The notes under the pieces are model-generated. The model was not told the DNA's origin and made no database searches. It saw only the letters and a list, made by a program, of their open reading frames with translations. Below are positions 37,701 through 50,057 of a DNA stretch of 64,000 bases, one piece after another (the first letter of the stretch is position 1; each line of letters begins with the position of its first letter). The stretch comes from Phallus indusiatus (lineage: Eukaryota > Basidiomycota > Agaricomycetes > Phallales > Phallaceae). The DNA lies in NCBI GenBank assembly GCA_027605045.1, contig JAQFWX010000013.1:558001-622000 (forward strand), in the 5' to 3' direction. The position numbers and the translations under genes are program-made.

Positions 37701-39335
37701 AGGAAAAGTAACATTCGCTTACTATCTCGCTGAATGGGATCGTGGGCAATGCCACTAAGCATTGTGAATCTGCTTCTCTCATCTAAACCGAATCGTTCGC
37801 CCATCCAAGGGAAGAAATGGGTTAGACTATAGTGACGGCCCTTGACACCTTTTGGAACGCCTGTGCTCCCGCTTGTGAAAGATAAGGTTCCGATACTGTC
37901 AGGACCGAGAACAACATTTGGATCGGTATCTTTCAGCTTTTGACACGAGCTTAGAACATCTTCTAGTGTATTTGCACCTAGACTAGGACCCCCAAGAAGT
38001 GATCCATCGGGATTGAGTTTAAGGGCGGGTATCTCGGTTCGAATGAGCAGTTCATCGGTAAGAAAGTCTCTAACAGACGGATGGATGGAACCTGCGCCCT
38101 GAAGAACAATCAAGCCACGAGGCTGGGCGACGCGAAGATAAATGATTTGACGAGAAGGAGGATATGCAGGATCTGATATGGTGTGTGTGTGTGTGAAAAG
38201 TGAAGAAGAAAGGACTAAAGCTTTGAAAAAACTGACCGATGACTGAAAATGTCGCGCCGGCCTTGAGAACACCAAGGACTGCAACGACTAAATCGACACT
38301 TCGATGAGCATATACCATGACGACTTCTTCACGCTGAATTCCACCCGTGATGAGGTAGTGAGCGACGACGTTTGAGGCCTTGAGAATATCGCTATAAGAG
38401 TATTTAATGCGCCCTTGTCGAACCATGGTGAGTTGGTTGTAAGGAAGATATTGAACTACGCAGGTACGATCTGGAGCATTGCGGGCATTTCGGGAAAATA
38501 TATCGGTTATAGGGCCTTTCCAGCCGCACCAGTCGAGGTTGGCGACTGGGTTGGGCAGGATTGTCTTTTGAGATGGGGTGAGGAGTGGGACTGTGCCGAT
38601 TGGTCGTAAAGGATTTAAAGAGACGGCATAAAGAAAAGCGGAGAGTTGATCTATAATGAAGGACATGCGAGAAGAAGTGAAGAGAAGAGAGTTGTAGAGG
38701 ATGCGAAGGGATATGCCTGGAGCGAGAGAGTCTCTGCTTGAGCGGGAGGGTCTGGCAATGAAGATGGTGAGATCGGAGCTGAGAGACGTGGAGCGGATAA
38801 AGTTTTCGATGGGAGCATCTGTCTCGTCAAAGAAACGGACACGAAAAAGAGGCCTATTGTTAGCATAATCTAGAGTGGTATTGTCTTTGGCCAACTCGTT
38901 GAGGATGGCATCGAATGGACAGGCGTCTTGTTCTGCTTCGCGTTCTACGTGTTGGACGCGACGAACGACGGCCCAGAATGGATCTGTAGGTTCTACTGAG
39001 AGTCTGAGGAGAAGGGCATCTCTTGTGGAGACGGAAGAAGAAGCAACGATGATGTCGGTGTCGGCGGTATATCGATGGAGGAGAACGAGAAAGGCGGACA
39101 GCAGTAAATGGAAAGCAGAGGGTCTGTCCTCCTCGTCCTCGACATGATTTTGTGAATCAGATTCGTAGTCAAAGAGAGCGAGTTTGAGAAGACTGAGTGC
39201 GGCCTGTTCGGGGAGACGAGCTGTGTAGGCTGCCTCGACCAGTTTGTGGCTTGCTGGTCTTGGGAAATCGGTAGGCAGAGACAGCGAGGGTGGATTCTGG
39301 AATCGAGCGAGTACTCTTGCCAGTTTTTCAGACAT
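34765..39335 (-). CDS. LYS2: L-2-aminoadipate reductase (lysine biosynthesis)
   Basis: This is an NRPS-like enzyme of about 1,400 residues that reduces alpha-aminoadipate to its semialdehyde in the fungal lysine pathway. After a condensation-like N-terminal region, the adenylation domain shows [25 protein letters not shown] and [13 protein letters not shown]. The carrier domain has the phosphopantetheine serine in [16 protein letters not shown]. The reductase domain has the NADPH site [18 protein letters not shown] and the catalytic Tyr/Lys in [12 protein letters not shown]. The enzyme must be activated by a LYS5-type transferase, not seen here. Intron 1 (38173-38236) carries a GT microsatellite. 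An apparent frameshift near 37.1 kb is explained by a 47-bp intron (37088-37134) joining NWFAP to [12 protein letters not shown]. The ATG at 39335 is the first in frame. It diverges from the MscS gene. Confidence 0.93.
38181..38195. repeat. GT/AC dinucleotide microsatellite in LYS2 intron 1
   Basis: (GT)7.5 on the plus strand, lying in the polypyrimidine part of the first LYS2 intron. Likely length-variable between strains. It does not touch the coding exons. Confidence 0.7.
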
Positions 39336-39790
39336 TATTATTATGGAGACGTCGACGTCCTCTGACTCGAATCAAGTACTTTTTCTGAATTTTCAAATTT
39401 ACAGGCGCGGATTATTCATAACGAGCGCCCAACGGAATACACATGTACTGTACTGCAAGGAGAGCTGTGCTAGGAACGAACAAGATCATCGTACAGCGTA
39501 GTTTGAGTAAACCAGAGTCCGAACTCCCTTAGCTCCGAGCTCCGAGTTCCGAGACGACGACTACTAGTAGAGCTGAGCTGGTGAACTCTGTCGTGTGATT
39601 ATTCCATTCAATTCAAGTGAACGCGTCTTTCATTGGCGGACACGGCGATGACCAGTATTCGCCTTTCTTCCTCAAGGGTGCATTCACACCGCCCTGGCCT
39701 TCGTCACCCTGTCTGTCTCTATTAGTCCCACTCCAGGTATTTAAACCAGCTCGTTGCACATCAGTCCATGAACTCCAAATATCAACATAT
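39336..39790. promoter_or_regulatory. Divergent promoter, LYS2 / MscS channel
   Basis: This 455-bp gap between opposing ATGs includes three tandem 7-mers at 39533-39553 (CTCCGAG, CTCCGAG, TTCCGAG), with further partial copies just upstream. I saw no clear TATA box and no TGACTCA-type Gcn4 site, which one might look for near an amino-acid gene. Confidence 0.4.
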
Positions 39791-42700
39791 ATGACTACAG
39801 GCTCGGCATCCACCTCGTCTCTCGAGACCACCGAAAAGATTCATCCCCCTTACGTCCGCCTCGACATGATGCAGCCAGACAATGATCATCTAGACAACGC
39901 GCGCGTAGGTCATGACATTAACAATGACCTCGGTCGCTGGGACACCCTCATCGGTAAAAGCCTCTAGCCTAATTCATCATCACTGGCTCACCACTCTCTT
40001 CCCTCAGCTGCTAACCGAAGGCCTCCAGTACCTTACAAGCCGAAATTCTACAAGCAACTTTACGCTCAAGGCGTTGGCGGTGGCCTCAAGCCAAAAGTAA
40101 TCCCTGTCTCTCTTGCATTTTTTCTGTATCTGACATGCAAAATCAAGCCCAACGTTCACTTGGCTCTGATCGCATCCGCCTCTCGATATGCTCTCCCCAT
40201 TCTTTTCATTTTCGCCATCTGTTGGATTCCCGGTTCGATACAATATGATACTTTATCGTGTTTTTTATTCGTCTAACCTCAGAATTCAGCCATTCTACAA
40301 TTCACAAAATTCAAGCATGGCCAAATATGGGGTGTATCTCTCTTGCATTGGTCCATCTGGCTCTCAGCCTTCTGGGGTTGTAAGTCAAGCAGGCACCTAT
40401 CTTCGTACCATCCCTTCTAAATTCTCATTATCTATAGCCTTGTGGGGCGGTAAACTAATCGCGTAAATTCCCTCATAACCTATCCTATCCTAAATCAATC
40501 TCTTATGCTTTCATCCTCCCACCAGTCTAATTCTTCCTCCCTTTCTCGATTACACAGTAGGAAGCTTCGCTTCTCTAGAAGTCTGGGCATACCTAGATTT
40601 CTTTCCAATACTATCCGGGTTAGTATGAACTCATATCAGAAGCCGTACAACTATTTCACTGATATTACATATAGATACATTGCCCTGTTCATATGGTCTC
40701 TCAGTGGGTGAAAACGAAAAAAAAAAATCAATAAATACTAAATCCCATATGACAGTCTCCTGGGTATCATTCCAGCCCGTAGTCGTGCACGATCTGGATC
40801 CCCAAGCGTCCACGAGGGCCAAAAACGCAATCACATTCATAAGCAAGCTACTCTTTGGGTTATTTCTTTGCACCGTCGTTTTATTAGCCGAAAAAGTTGC
40901 GATTCAATTTATTGCCAAGCATTTTCATGAAGATTCCTATACCGGCAAGTATCCCGTTTCTCCTCATTTCAAATTCACAGCTCAACTCCCTTCTAGAACG
41001 CATAGAAAGACAGAAGGCAGCTGTAGAGGTTCTCATCGCTCTCTATTCTCATACCACCGACACCCTCCCCCTTGCCAGTGACATACCCACCAGGTCTGAA
41101 ATATCCAAGTCGGGAAACCGATCCATCAAACCTACTGCTTCTGTTCTCCGTCAAGTCGCCAAGGATATTCTCGGTTTGTAAGTTTTTTTCTCCTTCGGAA
41201 ATCTATAAAAAACACAACAATTATTTTTCCCCATTGCCAGTCAATTTGTGATGCCCGAGTCTGCCGAGTCCAACGTTCTTATCGCGTTATGTTCTGCAAA
41301 TGAAACCCGACTTGTTCGTGAAAAATCTCCCTTTTTTATTGTCTTGAACTCAAATCCTGTAGCTCGCTCTGCGAATTTACGACTCTTTCATCCGTCCAGG
41401 AGAATCTGCTTTGGTCCCCTCTGACATTTTCCGATGTTTTAGTTCAGAAGGGGAGGCACAGCAAGCGTTCCACGACGTGCTTGATAGAGATGGAAACGGT
41501 GATGTTACCAAAGAAGAAGTCGAAGCGGTACGTTGATGCACTCTTTTGATTTTATTATACTCATAATTTACACACAGGCTTGCATGTATGGTTCTTTTCC
41601 TTACGAATATATCAAAGCTGAAGACAATGACGTGACGATAGGGAATGTCATAACGAACAACTCTCTTTAGCTAACTCGTTGAAAGACCTCGACTCTGCTG
41701 TTGGTCGATTAGACAACATATTTATGACCATGTAAGAACTAAGAAAAACTCACTCCCTGGATTCAATCTGAATAATCACACTAGGTATACATTCATCGCG
41801 ATATTAATCATCGCAGTAATCTTGGATAGTCAACTAAGCACTATACTCATTGGGACGGGAACCTTTATTCTCGGTACGTTCTTGATATTCCTAAAAAAAT
41901 TACTTGTGTAATAATTTTCTCTCCAGGACTCAGTTGGCTCATTGGAAGCGGTCTGACCGAGGTTTTGACCAGTATTACATTTTTATTCATCAAGCACCCC
42001 TACGACGTCGGCGATAGAATTGTTATCAAGTACATAAACGTTTCTTTGTTACAGCCCTGTCAATCAGCTCACATAAACTTTAGCTCCGTTCCCTATACCG
42101 TCCGGGAAATATTGTTGGTAGTTTTTCATTTAGACTCTGTACCCAGAATACTTATTTGTATCGTTTAGCCTTCTCAGTACGATTCTACTAGACAGCGTAC
42201 GTCTTAACTTTCACTCACCGTCTCGTACTGGCTTATTGACATTCAACAATAGAATAATACCTCTATCCAAGCACCACACCTCACATTGTCAAACCAGGTA
42301 TGCGCTCACTGTGTATCCAATAGCAACTCACTCAGAACTCAAACCCGTAGTGTATATCAAACATTCGCCGAAGTTCACTCATGTCCGAGACCTACACCTT
42401 TGACGTCGCATTTGATACGAAACTCGAGTCTCTTGAATTACTACGGAATAAAATGCTCAATTTTTTGAAATCGTTCAATCGAGATTTTCTGCCTTCATTT
42501 GATGTTGTTGTCGTCGGTTCGTTTTAGAAAAATTTATTGCCCGGATTATACCAAACCATGGCACTTAGATATACCTGGACAGTCAAAAATGACGTTGTCG
42601 GCTGACATAAAATATAAAAGCAACTGGCAACAAGGAACGCTAAAAAGTATGCTATTTCGACTTATATATTGATATACACTCATCCAAAAACAGCACAACG

Positions 42701-43158
42701 TCGAAACAGGTGGATTTGTGCATTGAAAGAATCACTTGCCGAACTCAAAATCTGTACGTCGGACTTTTTCAGCATCGTTTGTTGATAAATATCTTTTTCT
42801 TCAGATGGTCCTGGTGGCGCCGGCGCGCCGCTTCCCCCTCCATCTCCAACGCCAAAGGTTGCAATGTATACCGAAGTACCATGGTCGGAAGCTCAAGCAA
42901 TGAACAAAGCTGCGGAAATTTCACGGGATAAACCTACCACCCCGAGACCGTCAGTCGCAAAGACTTCTAATCGCCATTCGCTAGGGCACAACGATCTTAT
43001 TGACAAGAATGCTGGTGTTTGTAAGTTGTTATCTCGAAAAGTTCCCCTCATATTGGACGCTCATATATTCATGCACCTTAGTCGACTCATCTCAAAACGT
43101 ATTTAATGAAACTGAAGATCTTGCCATGTCGAATCCTGCGATCCATTCCATGAAGTAG
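39791..43158 (+). CDS. MscS-family mechanosensitive channel with EF-hand
   Basis: This gene has many short introns. The start is [20 protein letters not shown]. Membrane segments follow: [16 protein letters not shown], then [30 protein letters not shown] and [21 protein letters not shown] long linker and an EF-hand precede the pore: [20 protein letters not shown] has a complete Ca-binding loop ([12 protein letters not shown]). The MscS pore region is [34 protein letters not shown] and [17 protein letters not shown] basic/Pro-rich cytosolic tail ends AIHSMK. This layout matches fungal Msy1/Msy2-type channels in internal membranes that protect against hypo-osmotic shock with calcium input. The exon joining KLIA to SLGIPRFL was set by frame. 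It is probably intact. Confidence 0.85.
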
Positions 43159-43406
43159 TTGAATAAATAACTATCTGGTTTATTTCAATATTATTGCCTT
43201 TTATTTATGTATATGATATAATGAAATTCACGACCGCTGCTACCTTAATATTATTTTTGTATTTTTGGGGATATTGAGTCGTGTTCTGCACCTTCTGAAT
43301 CGAAGACATCTCGACGGGGAAATTTTCTCACTTAAATATAGAAGAGCAAGTGTACGAGTTAACTGCGGATCCCGTCGTGTGAACGCATTAATTGTATTTT
43401 ATTAGA

Positions 43407-43595
43407 TTACATATACCCAGACTGCTTTGTCGCACGACCGATTTCCTCTCCGGCATCCCAAATATTTGTTGGACAGTCGGAAGTATAACAGGCATTCTCC
43501 TGGGGCGAATAATCGGGTCCAATAACATGTTCACGAAAACACTGATCGGTATTCAGAGAAATAGCCAAGGCTTTCCGTTTTGAGAATGAGAACAT
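43407..43595 (-). CDS. Small exon-like frame, unrecognised, just downstream of the bS6m gene
   Basis: A minus-strand frame starts MFSFSKRKALAIS and continues CFREHVIGPDYSPQENACY, then TSDCPTNIWDAGEEIGRA and ends TKQSGYM. Composition and lack of repeats look coding. It could be a 62-residue protein of its own. It could also be a last exon starting at CFREHVIG: the acceptor (TACCGATCAG then TGTTTTCG) and the donor GTAAGT at about 43622-43627 would join it to a segment reading TFVEGIVSGHGK, which overlaps the end of the bS6m gene in another frame. No family is recognised. Confidence 0.35.
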   Translation of the reverse strand: MFSFSKRKALAISLNTDQCFREHVIGPDYSPQENACYTSDCPTNIWDAGEEIGRATKQSGYM

Positions 43596-43641
43596 TATAC
43601 GAACACAGAGATTTAGGGTACTTACTTTCCGTGACCTGATA

Positions 43642-44192
43642 CTATTCCTTCAACAAAGGTTTGCTCCTATTGAGGCTCGAACGCAAAACAGCATTGTCCA
43701 TTGATTCACGAAGCGACATAGTCTGAGTCTTTTTCAAAAAGGTATCTTCAACTTTTTCACAAAGCTTGGTGACGGTCCATTGAAGAACTAGAGGTTCTTT
43801 GCGTAATTGCCTTTTAAGAGCATGCATCGCTGTCGGATTGGCGTCAAAATGCATTAACCAGTAGCTGAAAATAATAATACATGGTCAGATTCAGGGGTTC
43901 GTTCCATCGCACCCTCGACACTCAACAAACACATTTTGTTCTCATACTCACTCTCCGGCATTATGTTTTGTTCTATTTCGTAGTTTCGCTCCCATTAGTG
44001 CACATGTTCCAAAACTGTGCAGTTTACGAACAACGCCTCCCGAATCCATGACATGAGTTGCACAAGTAGTTACCAGACTTTTTAAGTGCGGCTGAGAGAT
44101 TCAAGATGAGAGCAATTATCAGACAAAAGAGATACTCCAGAACTCACATAATTAGCATGAGCAGCTATGCAGAATAGCTCGTAGAGAGGCAT
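43642..44192 (-). CDS. MRP17: Mitochondrial ribosomal protein bS6m
   Basis: The ATG at 44192 gives MPLYELFCIAAHANY. Exon 2 gives HLKSLVTTCATHVMDSGGVV, then RKLHSFGTCALMGAKLRNR. Exon 3 gives YWLMHFDANPTAMHALKRQL, then LVLQWTVTKLCEKVEDTFL and the stop at 43642. The order (Y-E-L start, HVMDSGGVVR, Y-W-x-M-H-F-D, the W-T-V-x-K-L strand) is that of the ribosomal S6 fold. At about 133 residues the length fits the mitochondrial form in the small subunit. It diverges from the Tudor-SN gene across only 184 bp. Exon 1 ends at 44148. Confidence 0.82.
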
Positions 44193-44376
44193 TTGAACAA
44201 GGAGAGAAAAATATGCCGAGGGTGGCACACAGTTTTACGGAACGGTGAAGCGAATATATTACGTAAGTAATCAGGGCGGGAGCCAAAACCGCTTTTCTGC
44301 TCTTGCTGGCACACGACAATTTACCAAACAGACACAGTTTGCACCTTTTTACCACCAAACAACAAACCCCGCTAAA
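44193..44376. promoter_or_regulatory. Short divergent promoter, bS6m / Tudor-SN
   Basis: This is a 184-bp gap between opposing ATGs, so both core promoters lie here. No TATA box is visible. The sequence includes an AT-rich centre around 44245-44275. Confidence 0.45.
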
Positions 44377-47300
44377 ATGGCACCCATGAAAGCTGTAAGT
44401 TGATATCGTATTTCTATTATCTTCAGCAGATCTTGTAGCATCAACCCGCTTCATTTTAGATCGTCAAATGTATGTGAATTTCACAAGAACTTGGAACCCA
44501 TCGACCTTTGCTGAACCTTCGGACCCATGTTTTATAGCCGTTCTTTCCGGTGACACTCTGATATTGCGTGGAAGACCTGGACCCCAGGGTCAACCTCCAA
44601 AAGAAAGGTAAATATTTCGCGGTAGAGGGCGCATCTTTCTCTCTCTCTCCTTCTAACGGACGAGTCGTTTCTTCACATGTGCAGGATCCTTCACATTGCC
44701 GAAATCACATCTCCACGTATGGGCAGTTCCACCCGCGAAGATGAAGTATGTCATTGGAACACGTTTATTTAAGAGTATATAAAGCAGGCTTAAATTTTCT
44801 CAACACGTGTCTCTCTATATTTACAGCCCTGGGCATTCGAGAGCCGCGAGTTTATGCGTGCCTTGGCTGTTGGCAAGGAAATCACATTCACCCCGACTCA
44901 CTCTTTACCATCCAACGATGATATTCCCCGTGACTTTGGCCACGCCGAGATTAATGGGGTCGACCTTGCTACAGAGTTGCTGACCAACGGATGGGCAAAA
45001 CCAAGCGAAAAGAAACGGGAGCCTACTGAAGAAGATTTAAAAAAGAAAGAGCTCGAAACTGAAGCTAAAAACGGCCTAAAAGGGATGTGGAATCCGCAGG
45101 GGTCTAAGGTTTGTTACGAATGATATATGATGCGATGCGATATAAGTCAACTGAGGGTGGGTGATCTCTAGCCTTACACCGTGAACCATACCATGCCTCT
45201 TGATTCTCAAGCTTTCATGAATGAATGGAAAGGACAGACCATTGATGGTAATGCTCTTCGTACTTCATTCTAATTTGTCGTTGATCTTTTGGTTTCTTGT
45301 AGCTGTGGTAGAACAAGTCCGTGACGGTACAACCGTTCGCGTCCGACTCTTCCTTCCCGACAACGTGCACCAAATGGCCAATGTCGCCCTTGCAGGTGTT
45401 CGCAGTGCAAAAGCTGCTACCCGACAAGGCGAAGCAGCTGAGCCTTGGGGTGAAGAGGTGACTATAAAAGCGGTTTATTATTGTCTCTCGAGTACCCACT
45501 TACCCCTACTTTTCTTTCAGGCGAAATTCTTCACAGAGTCACGTCTACTGCAACGCTCAGTCCGTGTACACCTATTATCTCTACCTGCACCCACTGCACA
45601 ACCATTCGCAACAACTAGTGAAGCCGCGCAACCTACAACTGCCAGCGTATTCATCGGAACGGTTCTGCATCCCGCCGGCAACATTGCTGAGCTACTAGTA
45701 GCTACGGGTCTTGCTCGAGTTATCGGCTGGCATGCTGGTATATTAGCCAGCTCACCTGGAATGATGGAACGTCTTCGAGCTGCAGAAAAGTAATGTCCTT
45801 ATATATGCCCGTGGTATGAGGTTGGGTGTCTGATTACTCTTTTTCTCTCTTATAGACAAGCCAAAGAAAAACGAGCATATCTCTACGCCAATGTTCCTGA
45901 ATCAACGAATGGCAAAAATCCGGCACTCTCAACCACTGTCGCCAACGGAAACACCCGTACATTTGACGCCACGGTCATCCGTATTTGGAGCGGTGACCAA
46001 ATTAGCGTCGTCGAAAAAGAAACAGGAAAAGAGCGCAGATTACAATTTAGCTCCACACGTTGTCCACGGTGTGTTGTTTTCGTTTATATGTTTGTTCAAA
46101 TGGAATTTAAAGTATGTCCAGGTCATCACCAGGAGATGTTAAACAATCGTACTGGGCGTCAGAGGCAAGAGAGGTGAGTTTCGGTTCACATTTAATTGTT
46201 AATTTGTATGCCCCGTTCAGTGTTGATTCTAATTCATAGTTCTTGCGAAAAAAACTAATAGGCAAAAATGTCCATGTTTACGTTGATTTCGTTCGACCTC
46301 GTGAAGGCGAGTATGAAGAACGAGAGTGCGCTACGGTTCGCTTTGGAAATCAAAACGTGTATGTATCTAATGAGATTGGTTAATGCCTCCGATGGCTTAT
46401 ATTTCATAGAAATGTTGCTGAGATGATGATTGAGAAAGGTTATGCAACTGTCGTTCGTCATCGGAGGGATGACGAAGACCGGTCATCAGATTACGATAAG
46501 CTCATGGCTGCCGAGCAGATGTACGAGTTTTAGATGATATCGTTTTTGAAACATTTTTTGAATCTTTGTAGAGCTGTTTCAGAAGCACGCGGAGTGCACT
46601 CAAGTAAAGAGCAACCTCTTCCACGCATCGGTAACGCTTCAGAGGCAGGCCCAGACTTCGTTTTCATTCACAAAACGGCACGAGACTAATTTTTCATTTT
46701 TTAGAGTTACGCCAAAGCAAATCAGTTCCTTTCTGGTTTCAAACGCTCAGGTCGTATTCCAGCTGTCGTACAGGCAGTAACCGCCGGTTCGCGCTTCAAG
46801 TACGTCATTCATATTCAAATGTGCATCGACTTTGTGAACAAGATAACATCTAGATTACTATTACCCAAAGAGAATCAAACGTTGACACTCGTTCTTGCCG
46901 GTACGTATCTCGAAAAATTATGTACATATCCCAGGAGGATTGATGCCATTCATTTTGCAAAGGTATTCGGGCACCTCGCCCAGGCCGTATTGAACGCGAC
47001 AAAGTCGAAGTGAAACCAGAACCTTACGGAACTGAGTCAACTGACTTTTCCACTCGTCGCTTCCTACAACGTGACGTTGAAGTAGAGTTTGAGAGCACCG
47101 ATAAATCCGGCGGATTCGTTGGAACTATGTACATCAACAAAACTGAAAACGTTGCCATAACGATTGTAAAGGAAGGACTTGCTTCAGTTCACGCCTACTC
47201 AGCCGAAGGTCTCTCGTGGTTCAATGCACTCGTTGAGGCTGAAGTAAGTTTTTTGTCCTCAATTGTGTGACAATCTGGATTGTACTGAGCTACTTATTTG

Positions 47301-48308
47301 GTCAGAAAGAAGCTAAAGCCGCTCGTCTGAATGTGAACTTTTGACGTTGATTATAAGTATATGAGCACTCATATAAATTTTCTAGATTTGGTCAGAATAT
47401 GATGAGACTGCCGAGCAAGAAGTAGAAAAACCTCAAAACGGAGATGTTGAACCTCTAAAACCAGAATACATGGATGTCATTGTCAGTGACGTCCGATCGA
47501 GTCCAGCCTTCAGCTTCTCTGTACAAATTCTAAACACAGAAGGTGTGTAGACTCGGTATAATGACGGTAAAACGCCACTTACGACTTACGTTTATCAGGA
47601 ATAGCATCGTTGGAAAAACTTATGCATGACTTTTCCCTACATCATCGTACCGCCACCGCTGCTCAGAGCATTGTTCCAAGGAGTGGTGATCTCGTGTCTG
47701 CGCGGTTCAGTGACGGTTCGTGGTATCGTGCAAAGATCCGAAAATCATCACCCGGCAAAAAAGAAGCAGAAGTGACATTTATTGATTACGGTAATCAAGA
47801 TACAGTTGGATTCAATGACATACGTCCACTGGATCCCAAATTCCGCTCCTTACCAGGTCAAGCACATGATGCACGGCTAAGGTCCGGTTATTACCTCTTT
47901 GTTCGTTTATGAAATGCTCACCTTAATATTTGTTTGTCTGTCCATATATAAAGCTTCGTAAAGCTACCTGAACCCGATAGCGAATATTTTGGCGAAGCGG
48001 TCGAACGATTCCGTAGCTTGTGCGAAGGCAGAAAACTGATCGCTAATACTGATTTCCGAGAGGGATCAAATTTACTCCATCTCCGTCTTATCGATCCGTC
48101 AGATCCTGTCGCCGCGAACGATCCGATGGCATGCGTAAACGCAGATTTGATTCGCGAAGGATACGGACTCATTGACAGAAAGGGATGCAAGTACTTGAGA
48201 TCATACCCTCAGGTGGTTCAAAAACTCGAAGCAGTTCTTCGAGAGGCTAAAAGGGAAAGATTGGGAATGTTTGAGTTTGGTGATATTGAAGATGATGAGG
48301 AAATTTAA
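44377..48308 (+). CDS. Tudor-SN / SND1-type staphylococcal-nuclease and tudor protein
   Basis: The start is MAPMKA, then IVK and [19 protein letters not shown]. Four nuclease-like (SN) repeats follow, each with the VxxVxDGDT/IxL-type opening: [13 protein letters not shown] and [45 protein letters not shown] with [20 protein letters not shown]; and [18 protein letters not shown] with [14 protein letters not shown]. The tudor domain is [18 protein letters not shown], then [16 protein letters not shown] partial fifth SN ends IEDDEEI. Roughly 900 residues. These proteins bind RNA and act in RNA turnover, splicing and stress granules. Many short introns are needed; several exon borders between 46.1 and 46.9 kb are approximate. 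Confidence 0.9.
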
Positions 48309-48963
48309 AAATTTCAAAAGCGGAATTTTTAGTACCATTTGTTATCAAGCCATTTACATATACTGAGGGCGGATGGATATGTTGGATATATTATGATTCT
48401 CCCTTTGATGCATTTTGGATTGGAAATTCAGTGGCATAGTTGTAGTTCTAATTGAGCTGAATTTGAAAATTTAAATTAATGATACTGGACAAATCGAAGA
48501 CGTATACATGCAGAAGATATAAGCCAATTATGACAACTTGGTTTGGTGAATATACGATACGGTACGACGCCACGCATTGAGTGGGCTGCTCACGTTCCTG
48601 TTCGCCAAGAGTACTTCTCGTGTTAACTTGGATAAGAGCTGGCCGATTCAGACGAGGTTCGCTCTATATACATGCGTTCATTCCCGATCACGGACGGACA
48701 CGAAGTGATGTCTGGTTTCTTCAGCTTGAAGAACGAGAGAAGTAACTTTAGATTTCGACCGTGTACGTACATATCATCCATTCACTCTAGACAAGGGTCA
48801 GAAACACAAGCTGAAGACTATGGTTGTGCTCGAAGTTGTTTTCGGGAAGAGAAAAAACAATAGACAAGGCGAAAAGAACTTCGAGGTTGAGGATGTCACA
48901 GAATTCAATAGGGATATTATGGGCGTAGAATCCAATGAAATTCGAATGTAGGCGTGCAGAATG

Positions 48964-48989
48964 GCTTTGCACCCAGGTGGGTGCAAAGC
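48964..48989. repeat. Perfect 12-bp inverted repeat, 2-nt spacer
   Basis: GCTTTGCACCCA (48964-48975), GG, TGGGTGCAAAGC (48978-48989). The arms match at all 12 positions. It could form a strong hairpin in RNA or be a dimeric protein-binding site. It lies in non-coding DNA about 660 bp after the Tudor-SN stop. Confidence 0.75.
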
Positions 48990-49487
48990 GTTACGCTTAT
49001 CTCGCCTAGGCTACAGAAAGGGTACCAATTCAGCTTCTTATAGGTAGCAATAGATTTCAAATGAGATATAAACTCTCGGATGGCGTCAGGGAAAGAGACT
49101 GACTTCATGAATCTCAAAACCCAAATTTATTATTGTCTAACAATCTTACTCCTCTCGCCGTAACATTGCCAATTATTTCACTTGAGCCGGGACCTTTGGG
49201 TTGCGTCAATTCTATCGAGGGAACACAAAAGCGGACACCTCAAAACTCAGGGTGCCATTCCACTGGGTTCTAGGGTACCACTAGACTAGTATGTTTCACG
49301 ACCTACATTGCCTATATTATTAAAATATTAAACGGTGAAAAGACTATCTTTCGAAGTCCTTACCTGGAAATGTAAATTACCCAAGCAGCATATGATATTG
49401 CGCTGTGTTCTTTCATGATATTCACACCATGCGTATACAACACACACCCACGTCCCCGTCAAGGCGTAGCATAAAGTGCACAGCGTA

Positions 49488-49520
49488 AAACTATCGCCAA
49501 ACTATCGCCAAACTATCGCG
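49488..49520. repeat. 11-bp tandem repeat, three copies
   Basis: Units AAACTATCGCC, AAACTATCGCC and AAACTATCGCG follow each other without gap. A short minisatellite in non-coding DNA. Confidence 0.75.
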
Positions 49521-50057
49521 TTGCTTGGAACGTCAGATAGTTGCCGTTTTTCCACTTTTGGTAGGTGTAGAGATATCTGGCTGATATATAGTGCAAGTCA
49601 TTCAGGAGAAAATAATAGTCAAAACAAGAGCCACGAAACAAATCGTAGGAACCAGAGAAAATAGCCAGGAGCTTCAAGGAATTGAACGTCGACATGGAAC
49701 ATGCTGAGAAATGCCTTGGCGCTCGAGCCTCTGACTCATCACCGGGTTCAGACCAAGTTCTGTAAAAGTTGAGCAGTAAAATCACTAAGAACCTTCAGCA
49801 CTAAAATGGGTACTTCATGGTAAACATTCGGTTTAATTCCTTTTTTTTGGAGAAGCAAAAAAGCAAAATACTCAGAGCCGTAAACGGAACATTGCTAGCA
49901 GACTGGCAATTACATATGATGTAAAGTAATAGTATTCGTCGAATCCTACCGTTCCCTGAATGTTAGTGGCGGTCTAGACGCTTCAATATGGGAATAGTGT
50001 GTATTTTACTTTACTGCATATTCATCTCACCCCTTTTCCAAAGTACTGCCTCAAATT

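Larger units (their letters stand above)
48309..50057. other. 1.7-kb intergenic region with inverted and tandem repeats
   Basis: No supported gene. It contains a perfect 12-bp inverted repeat (48964-48989) and a three-unit 11-bp tandem repeat (49488-49520), listed separately. The longest ATG frame (48672-48863) lies behind a TATATA-like sequence but shows no recognisable domain. Confidence 0.45.
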
